A DNA stretch of 64,000 nucleotides from JL08 sp039969355. Its GTDB lineage: Bacteria > Pseudomonadota > Alphaproteobacteria > Rhodobacterales > Rhodobacteraceae. The stretch lies in the NCBI GenBank assembly GCA_039969355.1, contig JBDVOA010000008.1, positions 124,001 to 188,000 of the forward strand, given 5' to 3'. Below, one piece after another: positions 1-7,279 of the stretch. Both the position numbers and the translations under genes were made by a program. Every line of letters begins with the position of its first letter. The first letter of the stretch is position 1. The notes under the pieces were generated by a model. The model was not told the origin of the DNA and made no database searches. It saw nothing but the letters and a program-made list of their open reading frames with translations.

Positions 1-230
1 TTGCCTTGACGTTCCTGTAATCCCAGAGCCAATGAAAGTGCTTCGACTTCACCAGTTAATGTGTCGAGTTTGGTTTCCTGCCCGCTGATGGTTTCACGCA
101 AAACAAACTGCACAACCATAAAAATGGTTAGCACAAACATCAGAACCAAAAGCAATCCGGTCATCGCATCGACGAAACCGGGCCAGATTGATCCCTGAAA
201 CCGCTGGCCTGTGCGCCGCGACAAGGCCAT
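1..230 (-). CDS. MotB/OmpA-like peptidoglycan-binding partner, N-terminal part only
   Basis: The reverse strand from the ATG at 228-230 reads as an open frame to the window edge, so about 76 N-terminal residues are visible. They begin MALSRRTGQRFQGSIWPGFV and continue into one hydrophobic membrane segment (about residues 19-45, ending FVLRETISG) and then a polar stretch that looks coiled-coil. A short cytoplasmic tail, one membrane helix and then a periplasmic part is the MotB/ExbD/OmpA-like layout. The start lies 3 nt after the stop of the MotA-like gene, so the two are almost certainly cotranscribed and form a proton-channel-type complex. The peptidoglycan-binding domain I expect would lie beyond the window and is not seen. 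Confidence 0.7.
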   Translation of the reverse strand, partial: MALSRRTGQRFQGSIWPGFVDAMTGLLLVLMFVLTIFMVVQFVLRETISGQETKLDTLTGEVEALSLALGLQERQG

Positions 231-233
231 GGA

Positions 234-1442
234 TCACTCCTCCTGCGAGTCGGGCGGACTGCGCATCGGAGCTGGGGATCGCGCTGTTGTTATTGCACGA
301 CTGAGTGCGGCAATATCAGTGCGCAATTCGGTCATGCTTTCTTGCCGACCTGCCGAAATCTCTTCCAGAATGCGCAACATCTGTACATCAATCGACCGTA
401 GCCGCATCCGGCTTTCTGCATCTATTCCCTCAGCCGGGCCGTGCGAGATCATCATTTCGATCAATCGTTCCTGCCCTTCAGCTACTCGATCAAGCGCAGC
501 CGTCGCACCTTGGCCGCCATCCATTTGCGCCGTCAGATTCTCGATCGAATCTGCCAATTTACCAAACTTTTCGTCCAGCATCGATCGATTGACGTCAGAC
601 TGCGTGAACATCTGCTGAAGCGATTCCAATTGCTCGGTCATCGTGTCAACAACACCGCCTAATGCCCCGGCATCGCCGCCCGCATCATCGCCAGACGAAA
701 AACCGACTTTGGTGATCGACGACAACCACTCTTCCAACTCCCGGTAAAACCGGTTTTGCCCATGCCCGGCGAACAACTCCAATAGCCCGACAATCAATGA
801 TCCGGCCAGTCCTAACAGAGAGGAGGAAAACGCAACCCCCATGCCTCCCAATTGTTGTTCAAGCCCGGTCATCAGCCGATTAAAAACCGATACGCCTCCC
901 TCGCCTTCCTGGGGCGCGAGGCTGCGGATCGTATCCACCATTGCCGGAACAGTGGTCGCGAGGCCGTAAAACGTTCCCAAAAGCCCAAGGAAAATCAATA
1001 AATTGACGATGTATCGGGTGATTTCGCGTGCTTCATCGATCCGAGTCGCTACCGAATCCAATATCGATCGGGTGGACGACGCCCCAACTTGCATACGTGC
1101 GCCGCGCGTGCGCAGCAAAGACGCCAGCGGCGCCAGCATTGGGGGCGCCTTGACGTTTTCGACAACCATGTCGCTTGCGAATCCTTCGATCCAGCGTACG
1201 GAACCGATCAGCTGAAAAACCTGCCAAAAGCAGGCAAATACGCCGATCACAAAGACAAATATGATAAACCCGTTCAGGGCTGGGTTGGCCTGAAATACCC
1301 CCAGAACCTGCGGTAAGGCGACAAACACGCCAAACCCCGACAGGCCCAATACAACAAGCATCGACAAAATCTGTCGCACGGGTTGCGAAAACTGTGGTCG
1401 TAATTGCCGGTCTGGTGGCGCCATTTCGTGCGGTCCTGACAC
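234..1442 (-). CDS. MotA/TolQ/ExbB-type proton channel protein with long C-terminal tail
   Basis: This 402-residue protein has hydrophobic segments near residues 27-47, 57-78, 143-165 and 195-225, with a Gly-rich stretch (LLGTFYGLATTVPAMV, GGMGVAFSSSLLGLAGSL) typical of the MotA/TolQ/ExbB channel core. After the last helix comes about 170 residues of polar, heptad-like sequence with Gln, Glu and Leu spacing, probably a cytoplasmic coiled-coil tail. It directly precedes a single-pass MotB-like gene. Conserved pairs of this sort are common in Rhodobacterales with unknown cargo. Flagellar stator function is unlikely because no flagellar genes are near. The long tail recalls ZorA of Zorya defence, but the other Zorya genes are not visible here. 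Confidence 0.75.
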   Translation of the reverse strand: MSGPHEMAPPDRQLRPQFSQPVRQILSMLVVLGLSGFGVFVALPQVLGVFQANPALNGFIIFVFVIGVFACFWQVFQLIGSVRWIEGFASDMVVENVKAPPMLAPLASLLRTRGARMQVGASSTRSILDSVATRIDEAREITRYIVNLLIFLGLLGTFYGLATTVPAMVDTIRSLAPQEGEGGVSVFNRLMTGLEQQLGGMGVAFSSSLLGLAGSLIVGLLELFAGHGQNRFYRELEEWLSSITKVGFSSGDDAGGDAGALGGVVDTMTEQLESLQQMFTQSDVNRSMLDEKFGKLADSIENLTAQMDGGQGATAALDRVAEGQERLIEMMISHGPAEGIDAESRMRLRSIDVQMLRILEEISAGRQESMTELRTDIAALSRAITTARSPAPMRSPPDSQEE

Positions 1443-1494
1443 TTTTTCTGCTCTGGGGCGACCCTACATAAAAACCGCGGGGAGGGCCAAGGGT

Positions 1495-2025
1495 TTATGT
1501 GCTTAGGCCTTTGACCCGTTGTTCCAGCCATTTCAAGTCGGGATCATGTAAATCCATCGCAACCAGGTGATCCCAGGTGTTGAACAGATATTCTGTATTC
1601 GGCCCGCGCCCGCCTACTGCCTTGGCAATGATCCGAGCCTGATCTTCAAGGGGCAAGCCACCACAATATTGCACATGGTCAGCGTCAACAACGTAGGTGA
1701 CGGCCTCAACTTCCAAGCCGCTGGCTAGACGGACAGAAAGCATTTTTTCAAGGTAGGCAGATGAAATCAGCTCTCGTTCACGCAGATAGGCCAGCACGTC
1801 GTCTTCTTGTCCCGACTCCACGGCCAGCGCAACGCCTTCGCATTCCGCACCTTCAACTTCGTCCAGCGCCAGGACAAGCCCCGGGTCTGTCTCAGTGCCG
1901 CGATGGTGGATTGAACGCATGCAGAAGGATCGCGCATATCCCTGCAACGTTGCTAATTGCTGATCGGCCACATCGAACCCCGGGTTCCACAACAATGAAC
2001 CGTAACCAAAAACCCATAGTGTCAT
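1495..2025 (-). CDS. chaC: ChaC-like gamma-glutamylcyclotransferase
   Basis: A 176-residue protein of the ChaC/GGCT fold. It opens MTLWVFGYGSLLWNPGF, the diagnostic YGSL substrate loop (residues 8-11), and carries YLRERELISSAY (80-91), which holds the Glu expected to act as the general acid/base. ChaC enzymes cleave glutathione to 5-oxoproline and Cys-Gly in the cytoplasm. I chose the ATG at 2023-2025 because the open frame upstream shows no family similarity and overlaps the divergent DUF2125 gene. The MotA-like gene follows on the same strand after a short gap (1443-1494). Confidence 0.88.
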   Translation of the reverse strand: MTLWVFGYGSLLWNPGFDVADQQLATLQGYARSFCMRSIHHRGTETDPGLVLALDEVEGAECEGVALAVESGQEDDVLAYLRERELISSAYLEKMLSVRLASGLEVEAVTYVVDADHVQYCGGLPLEDQARIIAKAVGGRGPNTEYLFNTWDHLVAMDLHDPDLKWLEQRVKGLST

Positions 2026-2088
2026 CGCACTGGCCCTTCTCTTTTTACGCCTATAGACATCAAAGTGCTGGCGGGGAAAAGGTGTGCC

Positions 2089-3090
2089 GTGAGGTTGATC
2101 GTAAAGATTTGTGTGCTTGGCTCTTTGGCATGGTCGATTTATTGGCTGGCCGCGGCATTTGGCTTGCGTGGTGGCGTGTCTGCTTGGTTTGATGCCCAGC
2201 GCAGCACTGGCTGGCAGGCAGATTATGCAACGCTTGAAACCGCTGGTTATCCACTGCGCCATGAAACCCGACTTAGACAACCTGCCCTAGCAGATCCGGC
2301 TACTGGCGTTGCATGGCAGGCCGATAGCCTCAGCTTTGTCAGCCCTGCGTGGTGGCCGGGAAACGTGACTGTGGCATTTCCCGAGACCCAGCAACGTGTT
2401 TCCTATTTTGACCAAAATTTGGCCCTGACCACACGTGACACCTTTGCCGACTTGCACCTGAAACCGGGCGCTCAGCTTGAAGTTGAGGTAATGTCGCTGC
2501 ACTCCGGCCCTTGGGAGGTTAGCACAGATGCTGGTTCGCTGGCAGGTGCTGAAGATCTGATTATCTCGGCCCGACAAACCAACAACCCGGCCCAATACAA
2601 GATCGACGTGTCCGCTGACCAATTTCGCCCCGGTGACCTACCGCGTTTGGCAATGCGGCTCCCGCAGTCGTGGCCAGTTCAGTTTGAGACGCTTGCGCTT
2701 GACATGACCGTTACGTTTGACGGCCCTTGGGATCGTTCCGCCTTGGAAAAGGCACGACCACAACCGCGCGAAATCAATCTGAAACTGGCCGAGATTGCAT
2801 GGGGAGAACTTCGCCTCTTTGCGGCGGGACAGGTCATCGTGGATGAATTTGGCATTCCGACCGGCAAAGTGGACATCAAAGCGGACAACTGGCGTGACAT
2901 GTTGGAGCTTGCCGAAAATTCCGGCACCCTCGCGCCTTCTGTTCGCCGCGCGTCAGAGCAGACATTGTCGTTGCTCGCCGGGCTGAGTGGCAATCCCGAA
3001 GCGCTAGACCTTGCACTGACCTTACGCGATGGGCTGGTTACGCTTGGGCCAATTCCGATCGGCCCGGCACCACGACTTTTCTTGCGTTAG
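2089..3090 (+). CDS. DUF2125 domain protein
   Basis: A 333-residue protein with an N-terminal hydrophobic anchor (MRLIVKICVLGSLAWSIYWL) followed by a soluble, beta-rich region, matching the alphaproteobacterial DUF2125 family of exported proteins of unknown function. The GTG at 2089 is preferred to an in-frame GTG at 2065 because a purine-rich GGGGAAAAGG lies about six bases upstream and the signal anchor then begins at once. It diverges from chaC and its stop overlaps the 3' end of the convergent extensin-like gene by 4 bp. Known DUF2125 proteins are poorly characterised, so no function is offered beyond envelope location. Confidence 0.8.
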   Translation: MRLIVKICVLGSLAWSIYWLAAAFGLRGGVSAWFDAQRSTGWQADYATLETAGYPLRHETRLRQPALADPATGVAWQADSLSFVSPAWWPGNVTVAFPETQQRVSYFDQNLALTTRDTFADLHLKPGAQLEVEVMSLHSGPWEVSTDAGSLAGAEDLIISARQTNNPAQYKIDVSADQFRPGDLPRLAMRLPQSWPVQFETLALDMTVTFDGPWDRSALEKARPQPREINLKLAEIAWGELRLFAAGQVIVDEFGIPTGKVDIKADNWRDMLELAENSGTLAPSVRRASEQTLSLLAGLSGNPEALDLALTLRDGLVTLGPIPIGPAPRLFLR

Positions 3091-3881
3091 CGACAGTAAG
3101 CACCGCTGCGATATCGCGCGGTATCAAAATGAAAATGGTCACGATGATACCTGTCAGCATTGGGACCCAAGACAGTCCCGAACGGCCCGCAGGCCTTTTT
3201 GTGAATATTCTTAAGTGCGCGGCTGGAGCTTTTTGCGCTCCATCCTTTGAGCACGGTGATTTCAGACCCGTCCTCCATGGTGAATCCTGAGATATCTATG
3301 GCCCTGCCTTTGCCATGCTCAGATATGCGCCCGCCTTTTTTATTGTTGCGATTTCGACACGCGTAATGGGCTGCGACGTTTATCCGAGACACACGGCCAC
3401 GTGACTTCAAAGCGGGCTTCACAGCATCGTCGACCCAAGTTCGGAGGGCCAGTGCCGTCGGGCAATCAATCAATGCCTGCTGGCTTAGAGTTATTCCGGA
3501 AACGGACCTTATCCTTACTGCTTCTCCAATACCGCATCCCCTGACCCGGCTGGGGACATGTCCAACGACTTCGCCTTGTAATGCGATATCCCCGCACAAA
3601 GCGCCCTTCTTAAGTTTGCGGCGTTTGGCCATGACCCGATTTTCGAGACTCAGGGAGCGCGCAAATGGCCGCGGCGAGGCCGCCACCTGAACCGAAGCAA
3701 CGACGATACCTTGTGCGGCAATCATTTGGGCTGAAACCGGGCGTAGTTGCGGGCGGATCAGAGCCGTCAATTCCTCTGATACTGTCACGGAATTGCGCGC
3801 ATGTGGTCTCGGCGAAGATTCGGGAGCAGCCCATACCTGCCCCGCGCAAGCCAGCAAGGATATCAGCGCCAAAACCCTCAT
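3087..3881 (-). CDS. Extensin-like C-terminal domain protein
   Basis: A 264-residue exported protein with a signal peptide (cleavage probably after VWAA, residue 19), a Pro/Arg-rich linker and a C-terminal extensin-like domain: CPTALALRTWVDDAVKPAL, then SEHGKGRAIDISGF and YHRDHFHFD. The His/Asp sets in the last two motifs look like the zinc site of LAS/D-Ala-D-Ala peptidase folds, which this domain resembles, so a peptidoglycan role is plausible but is inference. Cysteines at C-G-P-F and AYCR could form disulfides. Its start codon overlaps the stop of the prephenate dehydrogenase gene (ATGA), implying translational coupling. Confidence 0.85.
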   Translation of the reverse strand: MRVLALISLLACAGQVWAAPESSPRPHARNSVTVSEELTALIRPQLRPVSAQMIAAQGIVVASVQVAASPRPFARSLSLENRVMAKRRKLKKGALCGDIALQGEVVGHVPSRVRGCGIGEAVRIRSVSGITLSQQALIDCPTALALRTWVDDAVKPALKSRGRVSRINVAAHYACRNRNNKKGGRISEHGKGRAIDISGFTMEDGSEITVLKGWSAKSSSRALKNIHKKACGPFGTVLGPNADRYHRDHFHFDTARYRSGAYCR

Positions 3882-4798
3882 GTGCTTTTCTTGCCTCGAC
3901 CAAAATCCGGAGCGTCCGTGTCTTGACCCGCTTCGATAATCCCACGCCGTATCCCGCGCGTGCGGGTGAAATAGGCATGCAGATGATCGCCGTCACCGGT
4001 GCGTATTGCGCGCTGTAGGGCGAACAGTTCTTCGGTAAATCGCCCCAAGATTTCCAACGTCGCATCCTTATTGTTCAGGAATACATCGCGCCACATGGTC
4101 GGGTCGCTGGCCGCGATGCGTGTAAAATCGCGAAACCCCGCCGCCGAAAACTTGATGACTTCGTAATCGGTTACGCGGCGCAGATCATCCGCCACTCCGA
4201 CCATGGTGTAGGCGATCAAGTGAGGTGCATGAGAGGTCACAGCCAAAACGAGATCGTGATGATCCGCATCCATCGTCTCGACGTAACTACCCAGACCAAC
4301 CCATAAATCTCTCAGTCTCTGAACGGCAGCGACATCCGAACCCTCAATCGGCACGATCAGGCACCATCGGTTGTCAAATAGTTCTGCAAAACCCGATTCT
4401 GGGCCCGAATGCTCGGTGCCCGCCAAGGGGTGCGCTGGAACAAAGTGGACGTTTTCAGGTAAATGCGGCGCGACCGCAGAAATAATCTCACGCTTAACGG
4501 AGCCGACATCGCTGACGGTTGCCCCCGGTTTCAAAGCTGGTCCAATCAGTTCAGCAACAGCACCCATTGCGCCGGGTGGAACACATAAGACGACGAGGTC
4601 CGCATCCTTGACAGCCTCAATCGCACTATCGCAAACACAGTCACACAATCCAATACGGCGCGCCGTTTCTCGAGTGGCCTCGGATCTGGCATACCCGGTC
4701 ACTTCACCAGCCAGTCCGGCGCGCTTCATCCCCCAGAACATTGATGACGCAATCAAGCCCAATCCGATCAATGCGACCTTGTTGTAAATCACACTCAT
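3878..4798 (-). CDS. tyrC: Prephenate/arogenate dehydrogenase
   Basis: A 306-residue cytoplasmic enzyme of tyrosine biosynthesis that oxidatively decarboxylates prephenate or arogenate with NAD(P)+. The N-terminus has the Rossmann signature GLGLIASS (residues 12-19), followed by LVVLCVPPGAM and VGSVKREI, and a catalytic-type His in VPAHPLAGTE, all standard for TyrA/TyrC. No chorismate mutase or ACT domain is attached, which fits the alphaproteobacterial TyrC type. It overlaps the end of hisC by 4 bp. HisC in this group can also transaminate aromatic precursors, so the pair probably serves both the Tyr/Phe and His routes. Confidence 0.9.
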   Translation of the reverse strand: MSVIYNKVALIGLGLIASSMFWGMKRAGLAGEVTGYARSEATRETARRIGLCDCVCDSAIEAVKDADLVVLCVPPGAMGAVAELIGPALKPGATVSDVGSVKREIISAVAPHLPENVHFVPAHPLAGTEHSGPESGFAELFDNRWCLIVPIEGSDVAAVQRLRDLWVGLGSYVETMDADHHDLVLAVTSHAPHLIAYTMVGVADDLRRVTDYEVIKFSAAGFRDFTRIAASDPTMWRDVFLNNKDATLEILGRFTEELFALQRAIRTGDGDHLHAYFTRTRGIRRGIIEAGQDTDAPDFGRGKKST

Positions 4799-5880
4799 TT
4801 TGCGGTGCCTTTGAATTGGCCGACAGCGGCAGCAACTTGGCGGCAGGCATTTTCATCACCCACAGTAATGCGCAAACACTGCGGCAAGTTATACCCTGCA
4901 ACCCGACGCACAATCAGTCCTTTAGTTTGCAGAAAGACATCGCAGGCCTCGGCCTCGGCCTGACTGCCAAAGCGCGCAAGGATGAAATTTGCGCAGGACG
5001 TATCAGACGGAACACCCAACTCAGCCAATGCCTCTGCAAGCCAGCCTCGCCATTTTGCATTTTCAACCCGACATTGATCTGCATAAGCCACATCACGTAT
5101 TGCGGCTTCGGCTGTCGCCAACGCCGCACCCGACAGGTTAAACGGCCCACGCACCCTGTTCAGAATATCAATGACATGAGCCGGACCATAGCCCCACCCT
5201 ATGCGCAGCCCACCCAGACCAAACAACTTGGAAAATGTGCGAGTCATCACGACGTTTTCGCGTTGTTCTACTAATCCCGCGCCACCGTCGTACCCGCCGA
5301 CATATTCAGCGTAGGCACCATCAAGCACCAGCAACGCCTGCGGGGGCAGGCCTTCAGCAAGGCGATGAAGTTCAGCAGCGCTGATCATTGTGCCGGTCGG
5401 ATTGTTTGGATTCGCGATGAAGACGAGTTTGGTGCGTTCTGTACATGCTCCCAGAACAGCAGCGATATCAGTCACTCGTTCGTTTTCCGGTACTACAATC
5501 GGAGTCGCGCCGACCGCAAGCGCAGATATCCGATACATTGCAAAACCATGTTCCGTGTAAATAACCTCGTCGCCTGGACCAGCGTATGCCTGACAAAGTA
5601 ACGCGATAATCTCATCCGATCCTGCACCACAAATGATGCGATCAGAATCCAGCGCCAGAACCTCCCCAATAGCGCTGCGCAGCGCGTAGTGATCTGTTGA
5701 TGGGTAACGATGCAAGTTACCCGCCGCATTTCGGTAAGCATCAATCGCCACTTTTGACGGCCCAAGCGGATTTTCATTAGACGACAGCTTGATTGCATTG
5801 GAAACGCCCTGAACATGCGCTGTTCCACCCTGATAGGGCGAAATCTGGTCGATACCGGGCTGCGGCGTTATTTTGTTCAT
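4795..5880 (-). CDS. hisC: Histidinol-phosphate / aromatic aminotransferase
   Basis: A 361-residue fold-type I PLP enzyme. Seen: SSNENPLGPS near the N-terminus, FIANPNNPTGT, DGAYAEY, and TRTFSKLFGLGGLRIGW with the PLP lysine at about residue 218. It transfers an amino group between histidinol phosphate/imidazole acetol phosphate and glutamate, and homologues also act on aromatic keto acids. I took the ATG at 5878-5880 because AGAGGA lies just upstream and the longer frame adds residues foreign to the family. The first gene of a hisC-tyrC-extensin run with ATGA overlaps. Confidence 0.92.
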   Translation of the reverse strand: MNKITPQPGIDQISPYQGGTAHVQGVSNAIKLSSNENPLGPSKVAIDAYRNAAGNLHRYPSTDHYALRSAIGEVLALDSDRIICGAGSDEIIALLCQAYAGPGDEVIYTEHGFAMYRISALAVGATPIVVPENERVTDIAAVLGACTERTKLVFIANPNNPTGTMISAAELHRLAEGLPPQALLVLDGAYAEYVGGYDGGAGLVEQRENVVMTRTFSKLFGLGGLRIGWGYGPAHVIDILNRVRGPFNLSGAALATAEAAIRDVAYADQCRVENAKWRGWLAEALAELGVPSDTSCANFILARFGSQAEAEACDVFLQTKGLIVRRVAGYNLPQCLRITVGDENACRQVAAAVGQFKGTAK

Positions 5881-6093
5881 CCGTTGGCGTCCTCTTCGCC
5901 CCTGTTTTATCTTTGGAAATTGGGCAATGCCATCCCCAAAGATACATGACATCGGGGCGCAGCATTGGCACTTGACCCTACATCAAATTGAACGCAAATG
6001 CCGACACCGTAGAGTTTCCAGGCAATTTGGCTTTTGATCGCCACTCAAAAATGCGACAAACGCACAACGCTGTGGTCCCGCTTACGCATTTAA

Positions 6094-6127
6094 ACATAAG
6101 ACATAAGACATAAGACATAAGACATAA
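6094..6127. repeat. Heptanucleotide tandem repeat (ACATAAG), about 4.9 copies
   Basis: Perfect head-to-tail copies of ACATAAG run from 6094 to 6127 in the gap between divergent hisC and the membrane-protein gene. The array ends 13 bp before the latter's TTG start, so it lies in the leader or promoter of that gene. The unit length is not a multiple of three and no start codon lies upstream of the array, so copy-number change would alter spacing rather than reading frame. On the other strand each unit reads CTTATGT, which resembles a heat-shock sigma -10 element. Confidence 0.9.
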
Positions 6128-6140
6128 TGAGCCAAAGAAA

Positions 6141-6779
6141 TTGAATAACGAAGCAACAATTCAACGACTTAAATCGGAATCGCGCTTAAACCAACCCTTG
6201 CTGTTTTTCGTTTTGGGGCTGGCCGGAATCGCCGTGGCGGCAGCGCTACCGCAAGACATGCAAAATACGCTCAGCGCCGAGGCAGCCTGGATCGAGTCGA
6301 CATCAGCGCTGTGTCTTGCCTTTGCCGGACTAATGGCTTTGTTCCTGCGTCCTCTTCACGCATGGGCACATATTTCGTTGCTGGCCTTCTTGCTCGCTGA
6401 GCGTGAATTTGATGCGCGGGTCCTGCCTGAAGGTTCTGGTTTGCGCGGGTTGATCGAATGGATCGACGACGGGGTGCTACACAATTGGGTCGTTATTGCA
6501 GTGTTAGGATTTTGGCTGATCTACGGCCTGTTGCGTTTTACTTGGCCATTCTTGTTGGATAACTTTCGCAGGGAGACGGAACTCCACCTAATCCTTGGCG
6601 TATCGGTCGTTTTGGTAATTGTCAGCCAAGTGACAGAGCAATTGGCAAAATCCAAAATTGAGATCCTGGTATCAATCAGCACACTTCACATTTGGGAGGA
6701 GTTGCTGGAACTTTATTTCTCGATTTCCATTCTGCTGATAGTCGTTGTCGGACTTCGTCGGCAATTTATGAGCCGCTGA
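6141..6779 (+). CDS. Multi-pass membrane protein of unknown function
   Basis: A 212-residue protein with about six hydrophobic segments (near residues 20-38, 55-68, 75-86, 113-133, 148-163, 186-205). I do not recognise the family. Charged motifs between helices include LAEREFDARVLPEGSGL and IEWIDDG. The start is a TTG at 6141; there is no ATG until about residue 42, inside the hydrophobic core, so TTG is the best choice. A five-codon ATG frame (6127-6144) ends in a TGA that overlaps this TTG, which could couple translation. The 7-bp repeat array is directly upstream. A two-helix truncation from a later start is the main alternative. Confidence 0.6.
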   Translation: MNNEATIQRLKSESRLNQPLLFFVLGLAGIAVAAALPQDMQNTLSAEAAWIESTSALCLAFAGLMALFLRPLHAWAHISLLAFLLAEREFDARVLPEGSGLRGLIEWIDDGVLHNWVVIAVLGFWLIYGLLRFTWPFLLDNFRRETELHLILGVSVVLVIVSQVTEQLAKSKIEILVSISTLHIWEELLELYFSISILLIVVVGLRRQFMSR

Positions 6780-6836
6780 TTGGCCCAATAAGCAAAAACA
6801 CGTCGCAAACGCGCGCCTATTCTTCATGGCAAAGGT

Positions 6837-7205
6837 TCAGGCCGGACGCGGCAGTGTCGGGACGAATTTCATATCACCATCCACAACGGCAAAAGGTTCG
6901 CCACTCGCAAGCAGGACGGCGCGGTCCTTCATTTCTGCAAAATCAAACATCGCATTCAGAACCACGTCGCTACGCCCTTGGTATTTTTGAGGTTTATAGA
7001 TGCAAATACCCACCTGATCGTCCAACTTTTTGTAGATGTAACTTGCTTCACCCGCCAGCTTTCCGTTCGCCGTCACATAGCAATGCGTTTCTGTCTCGTA
7101 GCTTACTGTATGTGTTGACAGGTCCGCAAAATCGCCATGGCCCGAATGATGAATCCCCGTCCATTCGATGCTCATCCCGACGAGCGATTTTGGTGCAATT
7201 GGCAC
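6837..7205 (-). CDS. Small MoaF/calycin-like protein
   Basis: A 122-residue protein starting at a GTG with a strong GGTGGAGG seven bases upstream. Its pattern of alternating polar/hydrophobic beta strands (SIEWTGIHHSGHGDF, HTVSYETETHCYVT, ASYIYKKLDDQVGICIY) suggests a small beta-barrel such as the MoaF/calycin group; this is a resemblance seen by eye, not a confirmed match. It lies 74 bp downstream of htpG on the same strand and could be cotranscribed with it. No catalytic residues can be assigned. Confidence 0.6.
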   Translation of the reverse strand: MPIAPKSLVGMSIEWTGIHHSGHGDFADLSTHTVSYETETHCYVTANGKLAGEASYIYKKLDDQVGICIYKPQKYQGRSDVVLNAMFDFAEMKDRAVLLASGEPFAVVDGDMKFVPTLPRPA

Positions 7206-7279
7206 TTCAATGCCTCCACCTTAACTCATGATCCCGCCTAGCAGGGCCAACATCAATGCAAGATGCAACCTGACGCGCC

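Noticed and set aside
234..1442. Calling the MotA-like pair a Zorya defence system
   Set aside because: Only a general architectural likeness is seen; neither ZorC/D nor ZorE genes nor a defence island surround it, and the neighbours are core genes.
6094..6127. Reading the 7-bp repeat as a CRISPR or replication iteron array
   Set aside because: Units are too short, have no spacers, and no replication gene or DnaA-type site is adjacent.
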